A stretch of DNA of 64,000 nt from Thermodesulfobacteriota bacterium. GTDB taxonomy: Bacteria; Desulfobacterota_D; UBA1144; Nemesobacterales; UBA2774. The stretch covers positions 173,356 through 237,355 of the forward strand of contig JBFMCV010000003.1 in NCBI GenBank assembly GCA_040754335.1. Direction: 5' to 3'. A program made the position numbers and the translations under genes. This document shows positions 54,209 to 63,237 of this stretch, piece after piece (positions within the stretch are counted from its first letter, which is position 1; each line of letters begins with the position of its first letter). The notes under the pieces are model-generated. The model did not search any database. It worked only from the letters and a program-made list of their open reading frames with translations, and had not been told where the DNA came from.

Positions 54209-55180
54209 ATGCCCTCTATAAAAGACACACGGCACCAGATGGTGCAGTTCGTATTCCCCGAGCACGCGAACCCCCACGGCACCCTCCACGGGGGCAGGCT
54301 CATGGACTGGATAATGCTCGCGGGGAGCATAAACTCGTCGCGGACAGCAAGGGGCATAACCGTGCTGGGAGCTACGGACAGCATCGATTTCATTAACCCG
54401 GTGAAGGTGGGAGAAATAGTAACGCTCGACAGCTCGATCGAATATATCGGATCGAGCTCCATGGAGATAGGCGTTACAGTGCATTCCGAAAATCTCGAGA
54501 CTCGCGAGAAGAAGCTCACGACCCACTCTAGCCTGGCGTTCATAGCCGTGGATAAGGACGGAAGCCCTAGGCGGATAGCTGAGGTGATCGAACCTGCCGA
54601 CGAAGAGGAAACGGCTCTCCGCGACGAAGCAAGGAAACGGAGGGAGCAGAGGGTCCCGAAAATCGGCAGGAGGGACGAGCAGGCAAGGAACATAATCGAC
54701 GAAACCGAGATAACGAGGATGCGCCTCGAGACGACGAAGGTGGTGCTCCCCGAGGACAGCTTCTACGGGAGCTTCATGTCGGTAGGGAAGCTCATGCTCG
54801 ATATAGACGAGACCGCGGCCATACTCGCCATGAGGTTCGTCAAGGGGGTCCTCGTTACGGGGTCGCTCGACGAGCTGTTTTTCTACTCGCCCATCAGGGT
54901 AGGCGACATCATTATTTTCAAGTCCGGTATTACTTACGTCGGGAACACGTCGCTCGAAGTCGGCATCAAGGTCCTTTCCGAAAATATCCTGACCGGGGAG
55001 CAGAGGCATACGTGCACGGCGTTCCTGACCTATGTGCACGTCGGCGACGACGGAGCGCCTAAGAAGGTGCCCGAGTTCAGGCCCGAAACGCCTGAAGAGA
55101 AAAGGCTCTGGAAAAAAGCCCTTGAGAGAAAAGACAGACGGACCGAGAGGCTGAGGCGCCTGAGCGGGATCATGTCGTAA
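54209..55180 (+). CDS. Tandem hotdog acyl-CoA thioesterase
   Basis: 323 aa with two hotdog domains, about 5-125 and 165-290. The first has the thioesterase loop NPHGTLHGGRLMDWIMLAG and TDSIDFINPVKVGEIV. The second keeps the fold and FYSPIRVGDII, but its HGG loop has become GSFMSVGKLML, so it is probably not catalytic. The layout is like animal ACOT7, in which paired hotdog domains build one enzyme. It hydrolyses acyl-CoA to acid and CoA; chain length unknown. GGAAG precedes the ATG. Confidence 0.85.
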   Translation: MPSIKDTRHQMVQFVFPEHANPHGTLHGGRLMDWIMLAGSINSSRTARGITVLGATDSIDFINPVKVGEIVTLDSSIEYIGSSSMEIGVTVHSENLETREKKLTTHSSLAFIAVDKDGSPRRIAEVIEPADEEETALRDEARKRREQRVPKIGRRDEQARNIIDETEITRMRLETTKVVLPEDSFYGSFMSVGKLMLDIDETAAILAMRFVKGVLVTGSLDELFFYSPIRVGDIIIFKSGITYVGNTSLEVGIKVLSENILTGEQRHTCTAFLTYVHVGDDGAPKKVPEFRPETPEEKRLWKKALERKDRRTERLRRLSGIMS

Positions 55181-55313
55181 AGGGCGGAAATTTCCCCGCG
55201 GTTAATTTTTGTGTTAGGATATTCGAAAGCTCCTCTTTACACGCTCCGTAAATTTTTAATATAACGATTCCGGCAGGTTATAACATGCATTACCGCGCCG
55301 TCCATAAGCCGAA

Positions 55314-55751
55314 ATGATGCACAGAACGCTCATGTTCCTCCTCTGCCTGATTATGCTCGACATCGTGACGGTGCCCGTGGACGACCGTTCGCCGCTCCGG
55401 GAAGTCCACGGCCAGACTGAGCAGGACACAGAAGAAGCGAGTGAGAGCGGTCCCGATTCCGAGGGCGGAATAGTAAATCTCCAGGGAAGCATCAGCATCG
55501 TCGACCTGATCATGGCTGTGAGCGAGATCAATGACGAAGTTTACGTCATCGACAGTTCCGTCCGGCCGAACGAGATAAGCATAGTGACCCCCGGGGGCGG
55601 GATGAAAAAAGAAGACCTGCTCGGCCTCTTCGACACGGTGCTCCGTTTAAACGGACTTGCGGTAGTGAAAGCGGACGGCATCAACAAGATAGTCAATACG
55701 AGCGATATAAAGGGAGTAAATACCCCCGTCGAGTCAGACGGGATGGAATAG
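55314..55751 (+). CDS. Secreted stand-alone secretin N0-like (STN) domain protein
   Basis: 145 aa. A signal peptide (about 1-30), a short acidic linker, and one domain (about 60-135) that follows the N0 domain of type II secretins: ISIVDLIMAVSEINDEVYVID, NEISIVTPG, LLGLFDTVLRLNGLAVVKAD. No secretin pore domain follows, and no gsp gene is adjacent. A free N0 domain could cap or adapt a secretin or bind an HR domain such as the one in the transglycosylase at 40.7 kb. Two in-frame ATG codons at the start make the exact start uncertain. Confidence 0.75.
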   Translation: MMHRTLMFLLCLIMLDIVTVPVDDRSPLREVHGQTEQDTEEASESGPDSEGGIVNLQGSISIVDLIMAVSEINDEVYVIDSSVRPNEISIVTPGGGMKKEDLLGLFDTVLRLNGLAVVKADGINKIVNTSDIKGVNTPVESDGME

Positions 55752-55764
55752 TTTTTACGAACGC

Positions 55765-56676
55765 TCAGAATACGGGCGTCTCGCTCCTCTCGCTCCTTAT
55801 AACCAGGTAATTCGAGAACAGGATAAGAACCCCCCCTATCAGGAGATATAAACCTATCTTCTGCGAGAAGAACACCCATGCGAGGACCGTAGCGCTCACG
55901 GGCTCGAGCAGGAGTATTATCCCCGCGACCGAAGCCGAGAGCCTCTCGAGCGACCTGTAGAAGAGGAGGTGAGGCAGCGCGCCGCCCAGGACGGCGAATG
56001 CGGCGAGATATCCCCAGTCCAGAGTGGAAAGGTCGAGCGTAAGCCTGAGGAGCCCTTTATCGGCAATGAGAAAATTCATTACGGGAAGGAGCAGTAGGAG
56101 CCAGACCGAGGCGAAACCGGACCAACCGAAAGTGGTCGTGATGTAGTGCTGATCGAGTATCGCGCTCCTCTTGCCCAGAATGACCCATAGCGAGAGCAGA
56201 ACGCCGGCTGCGAGCGCGGCAGCTACGCCGAATAAAGAACCCGCCTGACCCGCCTCCCACGACTGGAGCAGGACGGCCGTCCCCGCAAGGCCGATGAGCA
56301 CGGACGCGAGCTTGACGCGCGTCAGCCTCTCGCCGAGAACCGCCCTCCCTATGAATATCGTCCACACGGGCTGCGTGTAAAGGAGCAGCACGGCCAGCGC
56401 GACCGGCACTCCGAGGGCGATACCCGTGAACAGGGACAGCTCGAGGAGCCCGCCGATAAGCCCGTAGAGCGCATAGAACGGAATTTTATCCCACTTCAGC
56501 ATGTACCGGCCGGGCCTCATCAGCACGGCGGGAAGAAGAAAGACGAATACAAGCAATGATCTGTAGAAAGAAACGTCGTACAGCGAGAGCCCGCGGTCGA
56601 GAAGAAACTGCCCGCCCGGCGCTATAACTCCGTATAAGATGCCCGCGATAATTATGTACCAGTATTCCCTGTGCAT
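55765..56676 (-). CDS. EamA/DMT family transporter
   Basis: 303 aa with about ten membrane segments in two EamA repeats (first starting IIIAGILYGVIAPGGQFLLD, second SLFGVAAALAAGVLLSLWVI). Drug/metabolite transporters export amino acids, nucleotides or metabolites; substrate unknown. I start at the ATG at 56676; the frame continues upstream with a charged stretch that does not fit the family. It follows the luciferase-like gene on the same strand by 65 bp and may be cotranscribed. Confidence 0.88.
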   Translation of the reverse strand: MHREYWYIIIAGILYGVIAPGGQFLLDRGLSLYDVSFYRSLLVFVFLLPAVLMRPGRYMLKWDKIPFYALYGLIGGLLELSLFTGIALGVPVALAVLLLYTQPVWTIFIGRAVLGERLTRVKLASVLIGLAGTAVLLQSWEAGQAGSLFGVAAALAAGVLLSLWVILGKRSAILDQHYITTTFGWSGFASVWLLLLLPVMNFLIADKGLLRLTLDLSTLDWGYLAAFAVLGGALPHLLFYRSLERLSASVAGIILLLEPVSATVLAWVFFSQKIGLYLLIGGVLILFSNYLVIRSERSETPVF

Positions 56677-56741
56677 AAGATTGATTTGAAAAGACGGGAG
56701 GGACGGCCTCTCCCGGTTATCGATTACAGCCGGAGCGCCCT

Positions 56742-57827
56742 TTATTTCAAATCTTTGAGCCTCGGCATGACCTCTTCGACGAGGAGCTTCATGGACCTCA
56801 CCCATTTATCCTTTGGCTTCCATTCGTGCCCCATGACGAGGAGGACGCCGAACCCGCCCACATAATCATATAGCTCCCTTATTCTTCCGACCGCATCGTC
56901 GGGGCTCCCTACGATCCAGAGGTTGTCCATCATGTAGTCGACCGTTACATCGGAGTCGGACATGGACTTCCCGGTCTTGAATATATCGAGGTTCCCTCTT
57001 ATCTTCGGGACCATCTTGAAGAAATATTCGGTGAAGTCCCTGGCGAGCGTGCCTTCCCTGACGTCCCGCCTCGCCTCCTCCGTGCTCTCCGCGATATATA
57101 TGTCCCTCGCTATGCGCCATAGCGATTTCTCGGGTTTCCTGCCCGCGCCGGCTGCCCCTTCCTCGACAGAGGCCCAGTGCGTTCTGAGCACGTCCCTCGT
57201 TATGAAATTAATGCTCATCGGTATCCATCCGTTTGCGCCCGCGATCCTGAGAGTCCCCGAGCCCGCCGTAATTCCGGCTACCGCGATCGGCGGATGGGGT
57301 TTTTGATAGGGCTTCGTGTGCACGCCGAGTCCGACGTCCGGCTGCGGCGCCGGGATGGTGAATTTCCACCGTCTGTTCCCGTACTTCCCCGGCCTGGGGT
57401 CTTTCCATAAATCCAGAATGAACCCGAGCGATTCGTCCGTCAGCTCCCTCTGCTCACCCGATTTCGCGTCGATGCCGAACGCCTCGAAATCCCCTATGAA
57501 GCTCCCTGCCCCGACGCCCCAGTAGAACCTGCCCTTCGCGAGGTGGTCGAGCACGGCGATCCTGTGCGCGAGCACGAACGGGTCGTGGTCGGGGAGGCAT
57601 GAAACTCCCGTACCGAGAATAATGTTCTTCGTAAGGGGGATCGCCTTGGCTATCAGCAGGTCGGGAGCGGCGATGTTCTCCCAGCCGGCGGTGAAATGCT
57701 CGCCTATCCACGCCTCCCTGAACCCGAGCCCGTCCAGAATTACGATCTGTTCGAGGTCGGCGTCGAGGGTCTCGGTAAGGTCAGAGCCCGCAGGGTGAAG
57801 CGGCATGGTGAAGTAGCCTATTTCCAA
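56742..57827 (-). CDS. LLM-class flavin- or F420-dependent oxidoreductase
   Basis: 361 aa bacterial luciferase-like TIM barrel. It starts EIGYFTMPLHPAGSD, the usual opening of the FMN-using limonene/alkanal monooxygenase type, with EAWIGEHF, LGTGVSCLPDHDPFVLAHR and GRFYWGVGAGSF. GGAG five bases before the TTG at 57827 decides the start. Family members use FMNH2 or F420H2; the F420 genes at 21-25 kb make an F420 user possible, but the sequence reads more like the flavin branch. Substrate unknown. Confidence 0.85.
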   Translation of the reverse strand: MEIGYFTMPLHPAGSDLTETLDADLEQIVILDGLGFREAWIGEHFTAGWENIAAPDLLIAKAIPLTKNIILGTGVSCLPDHDPFVLAHRIAVLDHLAKGRFYWGVGAGSFIGDFEAFGIDAKSGEQRELTDESLGFILDLWKDPRPGKYGNRRWKFTIPAPQPDVGLGVHTKPYQKPHPPIAVAGITAGSGTLRIAGANGWIPMSINFITRDVLRTHWASVEEGAAGAGRKPEKSLWRIARDIYIAESTEEARRDVREGTLARDFTEYFFKMVPKIRGNLDIFKTGKSMSDSDVTVDYMMDNLWIVGSPDDAVGRIRELYDYVGGFGVLLVMGHEWKPKDKWVRSMKLLVEEVMPRLKDLK

Positions 57828-58002
57828 AGGAGACTCCGCTTTATCGAATTTTATTCCGAGTTTCAGGATATTAACACATCGCGTGTTTTTCCACAAAAAC
57901 GGAGCGCTGTGTATAACCGTTATTCACGTATCGATATTTATTCTTTGAATTTGAGTGCCGGCTTACGTATACTCTTTAAGCCACGGCAAGGACCGATCCC
58001 CA

Positions 58003-59223
58003 ATGGCAGTCATCCCAGGACGCGCCGTAAATGCAATCCGTGAATTCCTGAAGCTTGAATCCGCGAGCGGAATAATTCTCGTGGGCGCCGCCGTGCTCGC
58101 CCTCATACTGAGCAACTCGCCGCTTTCGAGCCTCTACGACCTTTTTCTGGATACGCCGGTCGAGATCAGGGTGGGAGCGCTTCAATTGGCGAAGCCTCTG
58201 CTCCTCTGGATCAACGACGGTCTCATGGCCGTATTCTTTCTCTTAGTCGGACTCGAGATAAAGCGCGAGGTGATGGACGGGCAGCTGTCGAGCTTATCAC
58301 AGATCGCCCTTCCCGGCATCGCCGCTGTCGGGGGCATGATCGTACCCGCGCTCATATACGTATTCTTCAACTTCAATTATCCGGGAGGGCTCAACGGCTG
58401 GGCGATACCCGCGGCGACCGATATCGCGTTCGCTCTCGGCATAATGACCCTGCTGGGCTCGAGTGTACCAATCTCGCTCAAGCTCTTCCTGATGACACTC
58501 GCGATAATAGACGACCTCGGCGCAATATTGATAATCGCAATTTTTTATTCCGGGAAGCTCTCCCTCGTCTCGCTCGCAGTGGCGGGGATAGCTATCGCGG
58601 CGCTCGCGGTGATGAACCTGAAAGGCGTGAAAAGGATCGCTGCTTACGTCATAGTGGGGGTAGTACTCTGGATATGCGTCCTCAAATCGGGCGTGCACGC
58701 TACTCTCGCGGGAGTGGTGCTCGCGTTCGCGATACCGCTGAGGACCAAGGACGACGAGCCCTGCCCGCTCCGGGAGCTCGAGCATACGCTCCACCCCTGG
58801 GTGGCTTACGGCATAATGCCTGTGTTCGCCTTTGCAAATGCCGGCGTGTCGCTCGAAGGGATGAGCCTGGGCTCCCTCCTCGAGCCGATACCGGTGGGCA
58901 TAGCTCTCGGGCTTTTCCTGGGAAAACAGCTCGGAGTGTTCGGCTTCGCTAAGCTTTGTATCAAGCTAGGACTGGCAGCCCTGCCCGAAGGCGCGACGTG
59001 GCTCTCTCTCTACGCGACGTCCGTGCTGTGCGGGATAGGTTTCACGATGAGCCTCTTCATAAGCACTCTCGCTTTCGACCCCGGAGCGTCGGGCGAGGGC
59101 ATCTCCGCGAGGCTCGGCATACTCGCGGGGTCGTTCCTGTCGGCCGTCGCCGGATATTTGCTGCTTAGGTACGCGCTCGGCAGGGAGACCGGACAGGCAA
59201 TCAATAAAGAGCACACGGAGTGA
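58003..59223 (+). CDS. nhaA: Na+/H+ antiporter NhaA
   Basis: 406 aa, twelve membrane segments. The signature [13 protein letters not shown] carries the paired aspartates that bind Na+ or H+; [14 protein letters not shown] and [20 protein letters not shown] are also conserved. NhaA exchanges one Na+ for two H+ and protects against salt and alkaline pH. AAGGA ten bases before the ATG at 58003 decides this start; a GTG at 57955 adds 16 residues. It overlaps the DUF1461 gene by 4 bp. Confidence 0.95.
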   Translation: MAVIPGRAVNAIREFLKLESASGIILVGAAVLALILSNSPLSSLYDLFLDTPVEIRVGALQLAKPLLLWINDGLMAVFFLLVGLEIKREVMDGQLSSLSQIALPGIAAVGGMIVPALIYVFFNFNYPGGLNGWAIPAATDIAFALGIMTLLGSSVPISLKLFLMTLAIIDDLGAILIIAIFYSGKLSLVSLAVAGIAIAALAVMNLKGVKRIAAYVIVGVVLWICVLKSGVHATLAGVVLAFAIPLRTKDDEPCPLRELEHTLHPWVAYGIMPVFAFANAGVSLEGMSLGSLLEPIPVGIALGLFLGKQLGVFGFAKLCIKLGLAALPEGATWLSLYATSVLCGIGFTMSLFISTLAFDPGASGEGISARLGILAGSFLSAVAGYLLLRYALGRETGQAINKEHTE

Positions 59224-59831
59224 AACGACTCTTGCGAAAAACAGCGATCGACCGCGTCAAAGGTTTGCTCCTTTTCGTCTCCCTTTTTTATCTGACGTTC
59301 TATATCCCGATGGCTCTAACTTTTTACTTCCCTCAGTGGATGAAGCTCAACTGCGAATGGCACGAACGTTGCGGAATAATCGGTTACGATAACGCGTACA
59401 GGGGAATGGAAGAACTCTCCGCGTTCTTCAGACACCATGGGGGACTCGACCATTTCTACACAACGAAGGAGAAAACTCACTTAACGGAAGTGCGGGGGAT
59501 GTTCGACAAGATGCTCATAATCGGCATTGCTGCTGTCGTACTGCTCGCACTCACCTACGACAGGAAGAAGATAGGGCGATTCGCTTTAATCAACGCAGCG
59601 ATCATACTCTCGCTTCTGATCGTGCTCCCTTTTTTCACGACGTTCTGGAGGGACGTTTTCCACCCTCTGCTCTTCAGGAACAATCTCTGGATAAACAACA
59701 GGTATGACCTGTCCTTTTATATAATGCCGAGACAGTTCTTCAAATACACGGTCGCGCTTATAGTTCTTGTTTCAGTCGCGGTGAACGCCGCAATCTGGCT
59801 TTCATTGCGCAAGGGCTCCAAGAAGACCTGA
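59220..59831 (+). CDS. DUF1461 integral membrane protein
   Basis: 203 aa from a GTG that overlaps the nhaA stop by 4 bp. Four or five membrane segments (about 18-36, 98-112, 120-140, 175-195) and the DUF1461 signature between the first two: [16 protein letters not shown] and [17 protein letters not shown]. Function unknown. Tight coupling to NhaA suggests a role with the antiporter. Confidence 0.8.
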   Translation: MKRLLRKTAIDRVKGLLLFVSLFYLTFYIPMALTFYFPQWMKLNCEWHERCGIIGYDNAYRGMEELSAFFRHHGGLDHFYTTKEKTHLTEVRGMFDKMLIIGIAAVVLLALTYDRKKIGRFALINAAIILSLLIVLPFFTTFWRDVFHPLLFRNNLWINNRYDLSFYIMPRQFFKYTVALIVLVSVAVNAAIWLSLRKGSKKT

Positions 59832-59846
59832 TCCCTGTCCGTCCGG

Positions 59847-60416
59847 TCAATCGAATATGTTGCCGGGGTCGCACGACTGGGGCTTGGAGCAGGCGTCGAA
59901 GTCCGACTGGTTGCTGTGGTCGGCATTCAAGCCGTACCTGTGGGCGAGCTCGTGCTTCCAGACCGAGAACTCACCGCACCCCTCGAAGCCGCCTTCGGAG
60001 ATCACTATCGCGTCGATATCGAAGAAGTAGATGCCGCCGCACACGCTGCGGTCGACCGCCTCGCACTCGAAACGGTTCGGCACGACATAAACTCTGAGCT
60101 CCGAGAGCGGGGGAACGACGGTGCCGTCGAGCGGGAAGTCCTCGAACCCTATCTGAGAGTCACCGAACTGGCAGTTGAGGAATTCCTCCGCCCTGTTATC
60201 GAGGAGGTCGAGCACGTGCTGATCGCCCGCGTTCACGCCGGGATCTATCGCCACCTGCATTCCGTAAAAAGGAGTGGTAAGGTCGTAGTCCTGCGATTCG
60301 ACGACTTCCCGGTCTATGAGAGGGTCGACAGGGCCGCGGAAAAAGTCTTCAACGTCGTTGCACGCAATGAGTATAAAGATAAAGAGTGTGCTGATCACCA
60401 CAGGGAGGCGTTTCAT
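59847..60416 (-). CDS. Putative zinc-metallopeptidase lipoprotein
   Basis: 189 aa. Signal peptide with lipobox LIAC (Cys19), then a soluble domain ending in WKHELAHRYGLNADHSN: an HExxH zinc site (His155, Glu156, His159) with a third His at about 167, close to the metzincin pattern but with two extra residues. Several cysteines (VCGGIY, EGCGEF, DACSKPQSC) may form disulfides. GAGG 9 bases before the ATG at 60416 decides the start over an ATG three codons upstream. Target unknown. Confidence 0.7.
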   Translation of the reverse strand: MKRLPVVISTLFIFILIACNDVEDFFRGPVDPLIDREVVESQDYDLTTPFYGMQVAIDPGVNAGDQHVLDLLDNRAEEFLNCQFGDSQIGFEDFPLDGTVVPPLSELRVYVVPNRFECEAVDRSVCGGIYFFDIDAIVISEGGFEGCGEFSVWKHELAHRYGLNADHSNQSDFDACSKPQSCDPGNIFD

Positions 60417-60558
60417 ACCGTCCATCCTCGAAAACAGGTTTATTTATATACTAGATATGATAACCGACAGATTTTGCCTATGCCATCGAAGAAATTCATA
60501 CTAAGCACAAAACTTTAGAGTAAACTTTGGATAAATAGTCAAACGCGGGGGAGATAAT

Positions 60559-61050
60559 ATGAGACCGGGAGCGTCGCACATCTGCTTGTTCTTGATATTA
60601 ATTTCGTTTCTCAATTGCAAGGCCGGCAACGAAAGCGGCGTTTTCCCGGAAAACTGCACCGGGGCCGGGTTCGAGTACAGGGGCGACGGCGTAATTCTTA
60701 ATACCGAGGGTCAGTCCTCGCAGAGCCTCTATCTCCTGAACAACAAATCGGAGAGCGATTACTGGATCACGCACCCCGTCAAAGACCCCGGGGCGAGCGC
60801 CGGATGGACGTCCGACATCAACCCCGGAAACTGGTCGGCTTTCACAGTGAATATCCCCGACTTCGAATTGACCTGCATGAAAACGGGACAGAGCTCTATG
60901 GAGACCCTCGACTGCGAAAAGGTGCTGAAGGTATGCAGGATCACTAATCCCGTGTTCAAGCCGGACATGAGCGGGAACTACTGGGTGTCGGAGGATAAGC
61001 CCCTGGGAGCGGTGTTAGATGAGATCAGGAGCCGGGGGATAGAGTGGTGA
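60559..61050 (+). CDS. Secreted hypothetical protein
   Basis: 163 aa with a signal peptide (about 1-22; FLNCKAG could be a weak lipobox) and a domain with six cysteines after the signal, pattern similar to extracytoplasmic small beta domains (GVILNTEGQSSQSLYLLNN). Not recognised. GGGGGAG lies just before the ATG. Confidence 0.65.
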   Translation: MRPGASHICLFLILISFLNCKAGNESGVFPENCTGAGFEYRGDGVILNTEGQSSQSLYLLNNKSESDYWITHPVKDPGASAGWTSDINPGNWSAFTVNIPDFELTCMKTGQSSMETLDCEKVLKVCRITNPVFKPDMSGNYWVSEDKPLGAVLDEIRSRGIEW

Positions 61051-61062
61051 TGACGGAAATGA

Positions 61063-62370
61063 TTATTTCGGGACGCCTCGGTAAGACCAGTCCAAGAGCT
61101 CGACCGGGTGGGCCGTTTTGATGCCTAAGCCGTGCCGCTTGATGCCCTTTCTTATCTGGAGCAGGCAGCCCGGATTCCCGGCGACGAGGCAGTCGGCGCC
61201 CGTCTCTTTCAGATGCCTTATCTTACGCTCGAGAAGCCTGCCCGACATCTCGGGCTCGACCATGTTGTAAATGCCCGCGCTCCCGCAGCATAGCTCGGAC
61301 TCGGGAAGCTCCGTGAACTGGATGCCGGGTATCTGCCCGAGCACGCTCCTCGGCTGATCCTTGATCCTCTGCGCGTGTCCCAGGTGACATGCGTCCTGAT
61401 ACGTGATCCTGAGAGGAAGCGGTTTCAGATCGCCGGCAAGGCCTATGTCGCCGAGGAACTCCATGACGTCCCTTGTTTTCCCGCTCAGTTTCCGGGCGCG
61501 CTCCGAGAATGCCGGGTCGTCTTCCAGAAGCTCCCCGTATTCTTTCATGGTCGAGCCGCAGCCCGCGGAATTTACGATTACTACGTCGGCGTCGATTCTC
61601 TCGAAGCTCCTTACAAGGAACCTCGCGAACTCCCTCCCCTCATGTAGTCTCCCCGAGTGAACTGAAAGCGCGCCGCAGCACCCCTGATCCCTCGGGATCA
61701 CCACCTCGCACCCGTTCTCCGCCAGCACTCTGACCGTCGCTTCGTTCGTCTTCGAGAAGAAAACGCTCTGCACGCATCCCGTAAGGAGCGCAACGCGGAA
61801 ACGCTTCTTTCCTCTCGCGTGCGTAATATCGGGGAGCGCGCGCGGTACCGATGGCGAATCCACGTCGGGCAGCATCTCCTCCATGCTCGCGAGGCCCGGG
61901 GATACCGCCCTGAGCAGTCCCGAGGACTCGACGAGACTCTTTATCCCGAGCTTCCGATAGAGATAGAAAAATGGCAGGAGGAGTTTTAACCTCCCGGGGA
62001 ATGGAAACAGTTTAAAAATGAAAGACCTTCGGAGCTTCTCCGGGAAGGGTCTCTCGTAACGCCTTTCGATCTGCGACCTTCCCGCCTCTATGAGTCTCCC
62101 GTAACGCACTCCCGACGGACATGCCGGCTCGCAGGCGAGGCAGCCGAGGCACATGTCCAGGTGCCTGACGAGAGATCCTCCCATAGGAATCTTCCCCTCG
62201 GAGGCTGACTTCATGAGATATATCCTTCCTCTCGGGGAGTCGAGCTCGTTTCCGGTCTCCTGATACGTGGGGCACGCGGAGAGACAGAAGCCGCAGTGGA
62301 CGCAGTCATCTATTATCCGGGCGCTCGGCCTGTCGGTCTCGTCGAAAGTGTCGTACGATCTCTCCCGCAT
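61063..62370 (-). CDS. glcF: Glycolate oxidase iron-sulfur subunit
   Basis: 435 aa. Two 4Fe-4S motifs, CVHCGFCLSACPTY and CLGCLACEPACPSG, are followed by two CCG domains (QGCCGALSVHSG and LCCGSAGIYN). GlcF carries electrons from the FAD subunits GlcD and GlcE to the quinone pool when glycolate is oxidised to glyoxylate. It is last in a minus-strand block glcE - DUF3891 gene - glcF. Confidence 0.93.
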   Translation of the reverse strand: MRERSYDTFDETDRPSARIIDDCVHCGFCLSACPTYQETGNELDSPRGRIYLMKSASEGKIPMGGSLVRHLDMCLGCLACEPACPSGVRYGRLIEAGRSQIERRYERPFPEKLRRSFIFKLFPFPGRLKLLLPFFYLYRKLGIKSLVESSGLLRAVSPGLASMEEMLPDVDSPSVPRALPDITHARGKKRFRVALLTGCVQSVFFSKTNEATVRVLAENGCEVVIPRDQGCCGALSVHSGRLHEGREFARFLVRSFERIDADVVIVNSAGCGSTMKEYGELLEDDPAFSERARKLSGKTRDVMEFLGDIGLAGDLKPLPLRITYQDACHLGHAQRIKDQPRSVLGQIPGIQFTELPESELCCGSAGIYNMVEPEMSGRLLERKIRHLKETGADCLVAGNPGCLLQIRKGIKRHGLGIKTAHPVELLDWSYRGVPK

Positions 62371-62379
62371 ACTAAATGT

Positions 62380-63147
62380 TTAGCCTTTTATTATTGTGAA
62401 ATCAAGGGTCGTGAAGGGCGCGCTCGCGAGCGACTTCCTCAGGTCTCCGTCGTCCGCGTAGATTTTCCCCGCAAGCTTCCGCGCCTCTACGCGTAAACCC
62501 AGAGGGGCCTCAGAGAAGGGATACGGCGACAGCGTGAAGTCGAATCCGTTGTGCGATTTGAGGACGAGGCTCAGAGAATTACCCCCGTAATCGACGGGGA
62601 CGTCCGGGATCTCCATGGACTCCCACCCGTGGCAGAGGGCGAGGGAAATGATGTCGCCCACCTGGAGGAGCCTGAGGTTGACCTTTACTTCACGCGTTAG
62701 GTTCTGAGGTCCGGAGGCATCGATACCGAGCTTTCCGGAGACGAACCTGTATATCTCGCTCTCGAGCGTTTTCGCGTATCGGTCGGAGGGGTCTCTGGAG
62801 AGCAGCTTCCGGTTGAACCTCGCGAAATGGAGCGCGATGAGGGCGGAAGCGTACGGATGCTCTTCCGCATGAGATTCGAAGGACCTCCTCCAGATATCCG
62901 TCTGGTCTGAGGATTCCATCTCCATGAAATTGGCCGGATAACCGTTTTCGGGATTTATCCTGGGCGCCGAGTCCCATTCCTTCCACCCGCAGTCGTGCTC
63001 TCTCGCCGCGAAGAGCACCTCTCCGCGCGGGCGGGGAGAAGAGAAGGTTTCGTTCCCCCAGCGCTCCATAAGGTTTCCTGCAAGGACAGCGTGGTCATAC
63101 TGTGTGACAAGGATCCATCCGTGGGCGTCGTCTCTTCGGATCATCAC
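62380..63147 (-). CDS. DUF3891 family protein
   Basis: 255 aa. The start ILVTQYDHAVLAGNLMERWG, AAREHDCGWKEWDS and ALIALHFARFNRKL are the DUF3891 family pattern; conserved His and Asp (QYDHA, EHDCGW, LHFARF) resemble a metal-binding helical HD-like fold. Function unknown. It lies within the glycolate oxidase block, 9 bp upstream of glcF, and about 90 bp downstream of glcE on the same strand. Confidence 0.85.
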   Translation of the reverse strand: MMIRRDDAHGWILVTQYDHAVLAGNLMERWGNETFSSPRPRGEVLFAAREHDCGWKEWDSAPRINPENGYPANFMEMESSDQTDIWRRSFESHAEEHPYASALIALHFARFNRKLLSRDPSDRYAKTLESEIYRFVSGKLGIDASGPQNLTREVKVNLRLLQVGDIISLALCHGWESMEIPDVPVDYGGNSLSLVLKSHNGFDFTLSPYPFSEAPLGLRVEARKLAGKIYADDGDLRKSLASAPFTTLDFTIIKG

Positions 63148-63237
63148 GTCTCCGGGACAGAAATCATAGATGCAGAAAGCGGGAATAGGCTAACCAAGCA
63201 GGGAGCTGAGCGCAAGATACTTGAATCCGGTTCTATG

